Source: Crateriforma sp964453205 (GTDB lineage: Bacteria; Planctomycetota; Planctomycetia; Pirellulales; Pirellulaceae). From it: a stretch of 42,478 nt of DNA. How positions within the stretch are numbered: position 1 is the first letter of the stretch; the number at the start of each line of letters is the position of its first letter. Of this stretch, positions 1 through 9,255 are shown one piece after another. The position numbers were made by a program, and so were the translations under genes. Under the pieces are notes generated by a model. The model saw only the letters and a list, made by a program, of their open reading frames with translations. It was not told the DNA's origin and did not search any database. The DNA lies in the NCBI GenBank assembly GCA_964453205.1, contig CAYVRC010000030.1, forward strand, positions 1-42,478, given 5' to 3'.

Positions 1-3000
1 GTCGAGGGCGGCGACGGAAACGGCTTGATCTTTGGTGGCGATGCGGGCGGCGAAACCACGCACAGCGGGGCGGGCAATGATCGCTACGACGGCGGATTCG
101 GAGACGACACGATTTACGGCGGTGGCGGCGGCGAGGACGAGATCAACGGTGGCGACGGCAACGACATGATCTTCGGCGACGGTCTCGGCACGATCGTCGC
201 CAACGGAGACGGCGGTGATGACACGTTTGTGGTCTCGGCCGCTTTTACCCGAATCGACGGCGGCACGGGCGCCAACTCGCTTCGCTTCGACGCCGACGCC
301 GACTTGACGCTGACCGATGCCGACTTGCAGGTCGGCTCGGCGGGGTTGGCGACGATCAGCGGCATTCAAAAAGCGTCGCTGCAGGGCGGCCCCGGCGATC
401 AACGCCTCGACGGCAGCGGGTTCTCGGGAGAATTATCTCTGTCCGGTGGAACGGGCAACGACACGTTGATCGGCGGAGTGGGCGCCGACCGCCTGTTCAC
501 GCAGGGCGGTGACGACAGCCTGGTCGGCGGTGACGGCAACGACGTGTACGGGTTCGCCTTTGACGCCAACGGCCTGGTCACGCTGGTGGAACCCGCCACG
601 CCCGCGGTAACCTCGGGCCGACGAGACACGCTTGATTTTACGGCTTTCGGCACCGGGGTGACGGTCGACCTTGACGACGACCAGTTTCAAACGATTGCAC
701 CGGGATTGCAGTTGCAACTGAAGGAACTGGGGATCGAGGACGTCTACGGCACCGATTTTCCGGACGACTTGAAAGGCACCGACGCGGCCAATCGGCTTTT
801 CGGTCGTGGGGGGCACGACAGGATCGACGGTCGCGATGCTCCGCCGGACGACCCCGACCAACTCTTTGCCGGCGGATCGAGGACGGTGTTTCTGGACTTC
901 AGCCGCCAAGCGGGGACACAGCACGTCTACACGTCGCTGGAGCGTGCCACGATTCGTGATCGCATCGCCGAAGATTTGGACAACTTTGACATCTTGGTGA
1001 CACTGGAAGAACCGGTCGCCGGCGATTTCGTCCGCGTGGTCTTCAACGCGTCGGAGGTCGGCGGGCCGTCGATCGGCGGATTGAGCGAACGGATCGGTTT
1101 CCGCGAGATTTCGAATCAAGGCACGGTCTTGGTCGACGTCAACAGTTTCCTGGATCCGACCAACAGCAATCTCGTCAACGGCTTGAACGCGTCCTCGGAA
1201 AACTTCGTCGGGTTGTCCAGCACGATCGGGGCACACGAATTGGTCCACCTGTTCGGCGTCCGTCACCACGACGCGTTCGGCGATCCGGGGTCGGGTATTT
1301 ACATCCCGCCGACATCGCGAGTCGATAATCCGTTGTCCTTCCGGTTCCGACCGGTTTACGCCGGCGCCGCTTCGGCGACACAGACACCGAATCACCTGAT
1401 CGCCTCGCCCGCCTCGGTCGGCACGTCACTGGTCGATGCGGCCGGCAACCCGTATTTGGGACCGCGTGCGGCGCTAAAGCTTGCCCTTGCGGAATCGGGC
1501 GTCGCGGTCCGCGAGCAAGACGACAGCATGAAAGACGACATCGGCGGAACTCCGGTGCAATCGCTCGGTCTGTTGCCGATGGTTCGCGTCCCCGACACGC
1601 GTCCGGGAGCCGGAATCGACGACGATTTGTCCGCCCGCGCGGTGGTGGCATTGGGCGAGATCGAGATGGACGGAAACCGAACCGAAAATGATCGCTACTC
1701 CTTTACTCTGGACGCACCATCGATCGTGACGATCGAAGTGATGAGCGACACGCTACGACACCGGATCGCGGATCGTTTTGATACGTTTCTGCGACTGCTG
1801 GACGATCAAGGTGATCCGATCGCAACGGCGGGAACCGTGCCGGGGTTCAGCGACGATACGATCGAGCCGACCGATTCGTTGCTGTTGGACTTGGACTTGC
1901 CCGCCGGGACGTTCATCATCGAAGTCGATTCGTTCAGTTTTCTGTTGCCCGAATTGACCGACAACGATCCGAACTACTTGGGCATCGATGTGGTCAGCGC
2001 TTGCAACGGCTCACCCGACGCATTCGTGTGTTTGGATCAAGACACGGGCGGTTATGAGTTGTTGATCTACACGATCGACATGGAGCAGCCGGCGGACGAT
2101 TCCGCTCCGGGCGATACGCTGATCGGCGGCGACGGCCCGGATCAGTTCTTTACGAACAGCGGCTTCCCGAAGATCTTGAATTTCTTCGGTGAGGACGAAG
2201 CCTTCGGGCCGACCAGTTTCTTTGTCCAGCCGACGTCCCCGCCGTTGACGCCGCAGGTGGTCGCGACCAACGACACGGCGCTCGGCGGCGACGGAACGAC
2301 GGTCACCGTGTCGGGACGACTGCTCGATTACGCGGATCAAGACTTGACGGGCTTGCGAATCGACTGGGGTGATCTCGGCACACCCGAACCGCTGACGATC
2401 GATGCGGCGGGCAAATTCGAACCGGCCATTCACACCTATGCCGGCGAAGGCGATTACGTCATCACGGTGTTCGATCTTGACGGCCGCGTCAGAGCGACGG
2501 AAATCGGCGTGACCACCCGGGTGATCAGTCAGGACAGCCAGGGCGTGTTGCACATCAACGGTCGGACATCGGCGGACTTTGTCCGTTTGGAACGTTCCGG
2601 TGATCTGCTAATCGTCTCGGGTGTCCCCGGCGTGCGGGAAAGCTATGGCATGGCCGATGTGCCGCGGATCGTGATGAACTTGGGCCAGGGACGCAACTAT
2701 GTCTTTGCCGACCCGACGATCCCCATCCCGATGCACATTCGCGGCGGCGACGACTTTGACTACGTCCGTGCCGGGGCGGGCGACGACATCATCGAAACGT
2801 TCGGGTTCTTTGACTTCGTCGACGGCGGCGCTGGCATGGACACGATCCTGACCGGCGACGGAAACGATCGTATCTTTGTTGCCGGAAACGAGGGCCCGAA
2901 AGACGTCGTCGACGCCGGCGACGGCTTCGATACGCTTTTCTTGACCGGCAGCCAGCCGGTCAGTCTGGGATCGTTCGACGCCGCGGCGAGCTCGATCGAA

Positions 3001-3960
3001 AGCATCTTTGGGGGAACGTCGATTACCGGCACCGAAGGCGACGACGTGCTGGACTTGTCGACGCTCGGCAACCTGCGTGTCACGCGGATCGACGGGCTCG
3101 GCGGGAACGACTTTATCAAGTTGAAAGGCGATCCGAGGACGATCACGGAGGTCTCCGGCGGCGACGGAAACGACACACTGATCGGCTCGACGGGTGCTGA
3201 CATTTTGCGTGGTGAGGCCGGAGACGATTCGATCGTCGGTGGCGGAGGCACGGATCAGATCTGGCCCGGCCAAGGGTTCGACCGTGTCGTCGCGGGTGAC
3301 GGTGATGACACCTTGTACGCCGCGGGAACCGACTTGGTCGGCGACAGCATTGATTTGGGCGACGGAGTCAATCGTTTGGTCAACCCGCCCAACGTCAATG
3401 GGGGTTTTGCGGCACTCGTGCTGAGCGATTTTGATGCCGCCGTGGCTGGCATCGGAGTCATCGACGGCAACGGTCAGCGTTTGAACGGGACCGCCGGCGA
3501 TGACGACGTCGATCTTTCCGCGGCGGAGCTGATCGACGTGGAACTGATCGACGGCGGCGACGGCAACGATCGCATCGTCGCCTCGGATGTCACGGCGTTG
3601 CAGATTCTCGGCGGTCCGGGGAACGATACTTTGGTCGGCGGTGCGGCGAACGACTCGCTGTTCGGTGGGACGGGCCGGGATGTTTTGACCGGCGCCCCGG
3701 GGACGGATTTTCTGTTCGGACAAAGCGATGAAGATGAATACGTGTTCGTCGACGGCGACGGCGTGGGCGTCGTGGGCGGGTTCCAACCCGACATCGACCG
3801 CATCGATTTGCGGCAAGTCGCCTCGCTGAACTCGTTCGCCGATGTGCAGGCCGCACAGACGCCCTCAACGGGCACGGACATCGATTCGGGCGGCGGTGAT
3901 AGAATTTTGCTATTGGATCAAGCGTTCGGCGCCTTGGACGAGGATGATTTTTTGTTTTGA
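1..3960 (+). CDS. Giant secreted RTX-repeat protein with metzincin-like domain (5'-truncated by the window edge)
   Basis: The frame is open to base 1 and already reads RTX repeats there, so the start lies upstream; about 1319 codons are visible. Glycine/aspartate nonapeptides (GGxGxDxxx type, Ca2+-binding beta-roll) occur around 1-200, 440-550, 790-830, 2745-2890, 3030-3330 and 3480-3720. Between them, from about 885 to 1500, is a protease-like segment with HELVHLFGVRH at 1234-1266, an exact HExxHxxGxxH zinc signature of metzincins. About 1650-2085 resembles a PPC (pre-peptidase C-terminal) beta-sandwich, and 2257-2520 resembles a PKD/Ig-like module. The end (about 3895-3957, closing in DEDDFLF) is like the C-terminus of serralysin-type M10 proteins exported by type I secretion. 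Expected role: extracellular or surface, Ca2+-stabilised, possibly proteolytic. No exporter genes are adjacent. RTX assignment is secure; active protease is inference. Confidence 0.9.
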   Translation, partial: VEGGDGNGLIFGGDAGGETTHSGAGNDRYDGGFGDDTIYGGGGGEDEINGGDGNDMIFGDGLGTIVANGDGGDDTFVVSAAFTRIDGGTGANSLRFDADADLTLTDADLQVGSAGLATISGIQKASLQGGPGDQRLDGSGFSGELSLSGGTGNDTLIGGVGADRLFTQGGDDSLVGGDGNDVYGFAFDANGLVTLVEPATPAVTSGRRDTLDFTAFGTGVTVDLDDDQFQTIAPGLQLQLKELGIEDVYGTDFPDDLKGTDAANRLFGRGGHDRIDGRDAPPDDPDQLFAGGSRTVFLDFSRQAGTQHVYTSLERATIRDRIAEDLDNFDILVTLEEPVAGDFVRVVFNASEVGGPSIGGLSERIGFREISNQGTVLVDVNSFLDPTNSNLVNGLNASSENFVGLSSTIGAHELVHLFGVRHHDAFGDPGSGIYIPPTSRVDNPLSFRFRPVYAGAASATQTPNHLIASPASVGTSLVDAAGNPYLGPRAALKLALAESGVAVREQDDSMKDDIGGTPVQSLGLLPMVRVPDTRPGAGIDDDLSARAVVALGEIEMDGNRTENDRYSFTLDAPSIVTIEVMSDTLRHRIADRFDTFLRLLDDQGDPIATAGTVPGFSDDTIEPTDSLLLDLDLPAGTFIIEVDSFSFLLPELTDNDPNYLGIDVVSACNGSPDAFVCLDQDTGGYELLIYTIDMEQPADDSAPGDTLIGGDGPDQFFTNSGFPKILNFFGEDEAFGPTSFFVQPTSPPLTPQVVATNDTALGGDGTTVTVSGRLLDYADQDLTGLRIDWGDLGTPEPLTIDAAGKFEPAIHTYAGEGDYVITVFDLDGRVRATEIGVTTRVISQDSQGVLHINGRTSADFVRLERSGDLLIVSGVPGVRESYGMADVPRIVMNLGQGRNYVFADPTIPIPMHIRGGDDFDYVRAGAGDDIIETFGFFDFVDGGAGMDTILTGDGNDRIFVAGNEGPKDVVDAGDGFDTLFLTGSQPVSLGSFDAAASSIESIFGGTSITGTEGDDVLDLSTLGNLRVTRIDGLGGNDFIKLKGDPRTITEVSGGDGNDTLIGSTGADILRGEAGDDSIVGGGGTDQIWPGQGFDRVVAGDGDDTLYAAGTDLVGDSIDLGDGVNRLVNPPNVNGGFAALVLSDFDAAVAGIGVIDGNGQRLNGTAGDDDVDLSAAELIDVELIDGGDGNDRIVASDVTALQILGGPGNDTLVGGAANDSLFGGTGRDVLTGAPGTDFLFGQSDEDEYVFVDGDGVGVVGGFQPDIDRIDLRQVASLNSFADVQAAQTPSTGTDIDSGGGDRILLLDQAFGALDEDDFLF

Positions 3961-3964
3961 GGGA

Positions 3965-3980
3965 CGGGTCGGACGACCCG
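3965..3980 (+). terminator. Possible weak hairpin after the RTX gene
   Basis: A 6-bp inverted repeat (CGGGTC / GACCCG) with a 4-base loop begins five bases after the RTX stop codon. No T-tract follows, so it may only be a pause or processing site before the kinase gene 31 bases further on. Confidence 0.25.
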
Positions 3981-4011
3981 ACGGATCGTAAACCTAACGC
4001 GGGCTGGGAAG

Positions 4012-7000
4012 ATGGCTGAACGAACGATGGTCAAGACGTGGACGAAGATCGCTTCGCGGGAAGGCTGGCTTGCCAAGCTGTCCCGGTGGTACGAGCAGGA
4101 TTGGCAAAACGCGATCGTCGCGGTGTCGCGTGGTCAGACACAGCCTCCGCCGGATGCCTCGGACTTCATCGCTCTTTTACCGGAGGAGAAACGCGAACTT
4201 GCCCTTTCAACCGTGCGATCGATCGATCAGTACTACCGGGAAACCTATCAATCGGCTTCGTCGCATCGTCGGCCGTCTGACGCCAACAGCCAGATGACCG
4301 CGGCCGTCTACGCGGACTCGGTCGGTTCGGAGCATCCGACACTGGACGCCGACGGCAACGACTTTTCGGCCGACCAGTTTGCCAAAGGCGTGACAGATCA
4401 GCGTTCCGGCGCCGTGGACGTGCCGACGTTGGACACGCCATTTCCGCCAGAGGCGCATCCCCAGGCGACCGGTCCCCAGGCGGCGGGATTCTCTGCGGCG
4501 ATCGACCAGCCGACGCTGGATTCCGACGCGGCGTCGCCGGCCGCCAAGCCCGCCGATCGCGGAACCCGAGACGGAAGCTCTGCCGCGGACGTCGAAACCG
4601 GCGAGTTCTCTTTCGGCGATGCGGTCAAGAGCCCCAGCGTCCGTCGCGGTCGTCGCACGTTGGGGCAAACGGTCGGCAATTCGTCGTCGGAACCGAAGAT
4701 CAACCTGCGGGTCGGTGACATGCTCGGCGATCACCGTGTCGAACGCGTGCTGGGACGCGGCGGGATGGGCATCGTGTTCCTGGCACGACAAGTGAAATTG
4801 GACCGCTTGGTGGCGCTCAAAATGATCTTGAGCGCGAATGACACGATCGGCAATTCCCAGTTGGCTCGCTTCGAAGCCGAAGCCAAAGCGATCGCAAAAT
4901 TCCAGCACGAGAACATCGTGCGGATTTTCGAAACCGGCAAGCACGACAACATGCCGTACTTTTCGCTGGAGTACATCGAAGGCGAATCGCTTGCCGAATT
5001 GATGCGCGACGGTCCGTTGGAATTCGACGAAGCGGCTCGCATCGCCGGTGAAATCGGACGCGGCATCCATTATGCCCACGGTCGCGGAATCGTTCATCGC
5101 GATCTGAAACCGGCCAACGTCCTGTTGACGCTCGACGCGACGGCAAAGGTCACCGACTTCGGGCTTGCGAAGGAGGTCGAAAGCGACCAATCGCTCAGCG
5201 TCGACGGCGCGGTCGTGGGCACGCCCGGCTTCATGGCCCCGGAACAAGTCACTCAGTCCCACCCCATCGGTCCCGCGACCGACGTCTGGGGTTTGGGAAG
5301 CGTCCTGTACGCGATGCTGACCGGTCAACCGCCTTTTTTGGGCGCGAACCGTGGCGAGTCGATGATGATGCTGATTCAGCAAGAACCCTTACGCCCCAGC
5401 CGCGTCCGCGGCGGGATTCCGATCGACTTGGAGACCATCTGCCTGAAGTGCTTGGAAAAAGATCCTGACAAGCGTTACGAATCGGCCGAAGCGGTCGTCA
5501 AGGATCTGGACCGTTTCCGACGCGGCGAACCCATCACCGCCCGTGCGATCACCCGCCGCGAACGTGCGTGGCGATGGTGCCGTCGCAATCCCACGATCGC
5601 GGTCCCCTCGGCCGCCGCCGCGGCCTTGGCCATGGTGATGGCGGTCGGCGGACCGATCACCGCCGGAACCATCTATCGGCAAGCCCAACAGGTCACCGAG
5701 ACCAACACGAGGTTGGCGGCCAGCGAACAAGAGGCACGGGCCAATGAAAAGGTCGCCGTGCGAAACGAACGACTCGCCGAGCAAGCTCGACTCCAGGCGT
5801 TGGAAAACGAAAAGAAGGCGAACGAGAGCGAAAAGGCCAGCGAAGTGGCTTTGAAAAACGCGACGGACGCCTTGCAGGTGGTCGTCTTCAAAACGTTGCG
5901 GGAACTGCAGGACCGACCCGGCATGAGCGGCGTGCGGAATTCGCTCCTGGAAACCGCAAAGACTCAACTCGGCCTGACCGACAATTCCATCGATCCGGAA
6001 AAACAGACCAGTTTGGTCGTCGCCCGCGTGTTGATCTCGATGGGAGAGATGAACATAGAAGCCGGTCGGACCCGCGCCGCGCTGGCGAGCTACCAAAAAT
6101 GCCTCCGCGTCGTCGAAAAACTGGACGAACGCGGCGAGTTGAGCCAGAGCAGTCGGTTGCACAATTTGTCCAAGGCACAGCAGCGAGTCGGCGATGCGGC
6201 ACTCGGTTTGGGAAACCTGCAATTGGCCGAAAAGCATTTTCAAGCCGCGTTATTGCTTCGTCGCCAATGGATCGCCGAGCGGCCCGATGATCCGGGCGTC
6301 GCCGCACAACTTGCCGGCACACTCGGCGCCTTGGGCACGACCGCGAAGTACTTGGGCGATTACGAACAAGCGAAAACTTATCTGGACGAGTCGCTGGAAC
6401 TTCGCCGCCGCGTCGCGGCGCGGCGCGACGACAGCTTGTTCGCGGCCATGGAGGTCCTCGGTGCCGAACGAGCCCTCGTGTTGCTGGACGACGTCCGGTT
6501 CGGGCCCGATCACGCGATCGAGGCGATGAAAAAAGTCGTCGACGACTTTGGCGAATTGGCCGGTCGCGAAGTCGGCACGATGGTCGTTCGTGCGAACGCG
6601 GCGCTGGCGGCGAATCAATTGGCCGTCATGCACTTGGCCGCCGGCCGCAATACCGCAGCGGTCGAATCGTTCGGCAAAGCCGTCGAGTTGTTCAGCGAAG
6701 TCCTGAAAGAGACGCCGGAGCGGTCGGACTTGCGCCCGATGTTGGCCGATGCCCTGGAAGGCATCCTGATCGCCGAAACGCGGATGGGCCGGCCACTGGA
6801 TGACGACCGGCTGAAACCTCTTGCCGATCGACTTCGTGATCTTCGCGAGGAGATGTTCGACCTGGACCCCTACAACGATCGACGCCGTTACGCTTTGATC
6901 GGATCGCTCGTTCGTTTAGAAGACTACCAACGAGCTCTGGAAATCGCCCGAGATTTCTCGGAACCGAAAACGATCGATGACGATCTTTGGCTGGCTTCGG

Positions 7001-7266
7001 CGGGCGCGTTGGCGCTGTTGGCCGGCATTCCCGAATCGAAAATCGAAACACCATCCGCCGGCGGCGACGGTCCGACGTTGCGTCGCGAGTTCGCCGATCG
7101 CGCGATCAAGATCCTCGAAACCGGGCTGCGTCTGGGGCGGTTGCAGACGTCGCAGGTTGATCGCTCGTTCGACTTGGCCGCCATCCGAACCCGACCGGAC
7201 TTCGCAAAACTGACCACGAACGCCGTCGGCGCGAAGGATCCCACGGCGACGAGCCAGGCCGATTGA
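4012..7266 (+). CDS. Membrane-anchored Ser/Thr protein kinase with TPR-like C-terminus
   Basis: 1084 residues in the layout typical of planctomycete Hanks-type kinases. Residues 1-235 are a low-complexity linker. The kinase domain is about 240-510: glycine loop GRGGMG at 248-253, catalytic Lys270, HRDLKPAN with HRD at 362-364, DFG at 382-384, and an APEQ motif. All key residues are present, so it should be active. One membrane segment lies at about 528-552, followed by a charged coiled-coil (about 555-625) and TPR-like helical repeats to the end, predicted outside the membrane. This suggests a sensor or scaffold domain coupled to an inner-face kinase. ATG at 4012 is used; an in-frame ATG at 4030 is an alternative and neither has a well-spaced ribosome site. 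It follows the RTX gene by 51 bases on the same strand; a functional link is unproven. Confidence 0.93.
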   Translation: MAERTMVKTWTKIASREGWLAKLSRWYEQDWQNAIVAVSRGQTQPPPDASDFIALLPEEKRELALSTVRSIDQYYRETYQSASSHRRPSDANSQMTAAVYADSVGSEHPTLDADGNDFSADQFAKGVTDQRSGAVDVPTLDTPFPPEAHPQATGPQAAGFSAAIDQPTLDSDAASPAAKPADRGTRDGSSAADVETGEFSFGDAVKSPSVRRGRRTLGQTVGNSSSEPKINLRVGDMLGDHRVERVLGRGGMGIVFLARQVKLDRLVALKMILSANDTIGNSQLARFEAEAKAIAKFQHENIVRIFETGKHDNMPYFSLEYIEGESLAELMRDGPLEFDEAARIAGEIGRGIHYAHGRGIVHRDLKPANVLLTLDATAKVTDFGLAKEVESDQSLSVDGAVVGTPGFMAPEQVTQSHPIGPATDVWGLGSVLYAMLTGQPPFLGANRGESMMMLIQQEPLRPSRVRGGIPIDLETICLKCLEKDPDKRYESAEAVVKDLDRFRRGEPITARAITRRERAWRWCRRNPTIAVPSAAAAALAMVMAVGGPITAGTIYRQAQQVTETNTRLAASEQEARANEKVAVRNERLAEQARLQALENEKKANESEKASEVALKNATDALQVVVFKTLRELQDRPGMSGVRNSLLETAKTQLGLTDNSIDPEKQTSLVVARVLISMGEMNIEAGRTRAALASYQKCLRVVEKLDERGELSQSSRLHNLSKAQQRVGDAALGLGNLQLAEKHFQAALLLRRQWIAERPDDPGVAAQLAGTLGALGTTAKYLGDYEQAKTYLDESLELRRRVAARRDDSLFAAMEVLGAERALVLLDDVRFGPDHAIEAMKKVVDDFGELAGREVGTMVVRANAALAANQLAVMHLAAGRNTAAVESFGKAVELFSEVLKETPERSDLRPMLADALEGILIAETRMGRPLDDDRLKPLADRLRDLREEMFDLDPYNDRRRYALIGSLVRLEDYQRALEIARDFSEPKTIDDDLWLASAGALALLAGIPESKIETPSAGGDGPTLRREFADRAIKILETGLRLGRLQTSQVDRSFDLAAIRTRPDFAKLTTNAVGAKDPTATSQAD

Positions 7267-7345
7267 TTTCCGGCGGGAAAGGCCGATCGCCGCCGCCCCG
7301 CCACTGCCCCGTCACCGGACTGATATTCGGTCAGCCGACATTCGA

Positions 7346-8332
7346 TCATCCGCCGGCTGCCGAACGGACCAGGAACACGAGATACACCGTGTAGACCACC
7401 ACCAACACGGTGCCTTCGGCGCGAGACACGACGCGACCGGTTGCGAATATCGGCCAGACAAGAACGCAACAGGCGATCATCAACGGCAAGTCACTTTGGA
7501 ACAGTTTTTCCGCCACCGTGATCCCGGTCGATGCGACGATCGAAGTGATCCCCAACACGGCCAGTACGTTCAGCGTCGTGCTGCCCACCGCGTTACCGAT
7601 CGCGATCGACCGTTGCCCTTTCAAGCTGGCCATCACGCTGGTCACCAATTCGGGCAGCGACGTTCCGATCGACACGATGGTCAACCCGATCAAGGCTTCG
7701 GACATGCCCAGGCGTTGAGCGATCGAGACACTGGCATCGACGAAGACTTGGCATCCGAAGATCAGCAGTCCGATTCCCGCGATCAAGATGACGGTGTTGA
7801 TCAACACGCTGCGCCACGGCGATCCCAGGGGCGGGACCACCAGATCGATGTCCGGCCCCGCCGCCGCCGCGTCCGATTTGAACTGCAACCGACCCAAGCG
7901 AAATGAAATGGCAAAGTAGGCCATCAAGACGGCGATCAGGACGACGCCGTCGATAAGTGAAATCACCGTGTCGATGCTCAGCACGTACATCAAAACGGCC
8001 GCCAAAATCATGACCGGCAAGTCGAAGCGGACCACTTGGCGGCGGACTTCCAACGGCACGACCATCGCCGCGACGCCGACGATCACCAACAGGTTGAACA
8101 GGTTGCTGCCGATGACGTTGCCGACGGTGATGTCCGCCTGTCCTTCCAAAGCGGTCAAGACGGACACGGCCAATTCGGGGGCGCTGGTGCCGAACGACAC
8201 GACCGTCAAGCCGACGAACAAAGGCGAAAGTTTGGCGGCAAGTGCCAAATGCGAAGCCCCGCGGACGACAAATTCACCCCCGACGACGAGCAGGAAGCCT
8301 CCGAACACCAGTTGGACAAGAATCAAGAACAT
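7346..8332 (-). CDS. Calcium/sodium antiporter, CaCA family (YrbG-like)
   Basis: 328 residues, almost entirely hydrophobic helices, matching the usual length and two-fold inverted layout of bacterial K+-independent Na+/Ca2+ exchangers. The first alpha repeat has FGTSAPEL (about 47-54) and GNVIGSNLFN (71-80). The second has IGTSLPEL (about 222-229) and GNAVGSTTLN (246-255). These Glu-containing repeats form the ion-binding sites in the family. A short charged loop (about 146-172) separates the halves. Expected role: inner-membrane Ca2+ extrusion driven by Na+ or H+. It is convergent with the kinase gene (79 bases between stops) and downstream of the sigma factor gene on the same strand (195 bases). 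The ATG at 8332 has no strong ribosome site. Confidence 0.95.
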   Translation of the reverse strand: MFLILVQLVFGGFLLVVGGEFVVRGASHLALAAKLSPLFVGLTVVSFGTSAPELAVSVLTALEGQADITVGNVIGSNLFNLLVIVGVAAMVVPLEVRRQVVRFDLPVMILAAVLMYVLSIDTVISLIDGVVLIAVLMAYFAISFRLGRLQFKSDAAAAGPDIDLVVPPLGSPWRSVLINTVILIAGIGLLIFGCQVFVDASVSIAQRLGMSEALIGLTIVSIGTSLPELVTSVMASLKGQRSIAIGNAVGSTTLNVLAVLGITSIVASTGITVAEKLFQSDLPLMIACCVLVWPIFATGRVVSRAEGTVLVVVYTVYLVFLVRSAAGG

Positions 8333-8527
8333 TCCGGGGCGGTCCGATCGGTCCGAGTGTCGCGGGAAAAAGCTGGGGCCGGGATTTCTCCAAGCCCCGT
8401 CCGACGGCCGGATGGAAAAACGCAGCCTGTCGCGCCCAGCACGACAAAAGCCTCACCTCAGCTGGCACCATTTTGTAGTGTCTCGCCAGCCGAATTGACA
8501 ACCAGACCTTCCATTTCCCGGCATCCA

Positions 8528-9133
8528 TTAGCACTCGCCCAGTTGTTGTCGCAAACGGCGGGCGACCCGGCATTTGGCTTGACGGACCGTCGCCGGCGTC
8601 AGGTTCAATTCGCGTGCCGCTTCGACGGAGCTCATTCCCCCGAGAGTGGTCAACCGAAAGGCCTCCCAGTGATCGGCGCGGACGTCGCCGCGGATCAACT
8701 CGATCGCGCGGCGGACCAATCGGCGGCGATCGTCGACGGTCGTGACGGAGGACTCGTCGTCGGGCAACGACGACGTTTCGCCGCCGGGCCACTGCTGCAA
8801 CTGTTTCGCGGCGGTACTTCCCCCGGTGCCCCTAAGAATCCGTTCGCGTCGTCGCCAGTACAATGCGATGTGGTTTCGTGTGATCCCGTACAGCCAAGCT
8901 CGAAAACGATCGCCTTGTCCGCGATAGGCGAACGAGTCGATGGACCGGCTGACGGCCAAGAACGTTTCTTGCATCACGTCGGCGGCGGCGTCATCGGGCA
9001 ACTTCCCGCGTCGACACCAAGTGAAAATCAACGGGCCGTACAAGTCGACCAGCGCCGACCAGCTCTCGGCATCCTTGGCTTTCAAGCCCGACAGCAGGGA
9101 CGGGTGCGTCGATTCTGCGGTCGGCATGCTCAT
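8528..9133 (-). CDS. ECF-type RNA polymerase sigma factor
   Basis: 201 residues from the ATG at 9133; the open frame runs further upstream but that part is arginine-rich non-coding-like sequence overlapping the divergent gene. Region 2 is about residues 25-90 (DLYGPLIFTWCRR, then ADVMQETFLAVSRS and FRAWLYGITRNHIALYWRRR), the core-binding and -10 recognition part. Region 4 is about 150-198 (helix-turn-helix with SSVEAARELNLTPATVRQAK), which would read the -35 element. There is no region 3, as expected of ECF factors. It is divergent from a kinase gene whose N-terminus carries an anti-sigma-like zinc motif, an arrangement that suggests the kinase protein controls this factor. ECF factors linked to Ser/Thr kinases are known in planctomycetes. 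Confidence 0.93.
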   Translation of the reverse strand: MSMPTAESTHPSLLSGLKAKDAESWSALVDLYGPLIFTWCRRGKLPDDAAADVMQETFLAVSRSIDSFAYRGQGDRFRAWLYGITRNHIALYWRRRERILRGTGGSTAAKQLQQWPGGETSSLPDDESSVTTVDDRRRLVRRAIELIRGDVRADHWEAFRLTTLGGMSSVEAARELNLTPATVRQAKCRVARRLRQQLGEC

Positions 9134-9255
9134 GGGTCCGATTGTATCCCACGGGTGTTCGTCGCGTGACAGGTCGCGACGCTTCGTCGCCTGAGACTTT
9201 GTCACACCCGCGCAATAGACTGGTTGTTCTGTACTTTTGTTCGTGGAGCCACCCC
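9134..9255. promoter_or_regulatory. Divergent promoter region between sigma factor and kinase genes
   Basis: The 122 bases separate the two divergent start codons and must hold both promoters. I could not identify convincing -35/-10 boxes. A GGAG at 9245-9248 sits seven bases before the kinase ATG at 9256 and supports that start. A sigma factor of this class often recognises its own promoter, so a shared or autoregulated promoter here is plausible but not visible. Confidence 0.4.

Noticed and set aside
433..1395. Minus-strand open frame of 320 codons opposite the metzincin-like region
   Set aside because: Shadow of the plus-strand coding sequence, which has a clear zinc motif and repeats.
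2745..3720. Regular short DNA repeats that could suggest a CRISPR or satellite array
   Set aside because: They are imperfect and follow the codons of RTX nonapeptides; there are no conserved repeats with unique spacers.
2608..3816. Long minus-strand open frame (402 codons) opposite the RTX gene
   Set aside because: It is antisense to strong RTX repeats; GC-rich codon bias leaves the opposite strand free of stops. Its translation has no recognisable domain.
4207..5382. Minus-strand open frame of 391 codons opposite the first kinase
   Set aside because: The plus strand encodes all kinase motifs here; the antisense product resembles nothing.
8036..9169. Plus-strand open frame of 377 codons across the antiporter and sigma factor genes
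   Set aside because: It spans two well-supported minus-strand genes and their spacer, and its product is low-complexity.
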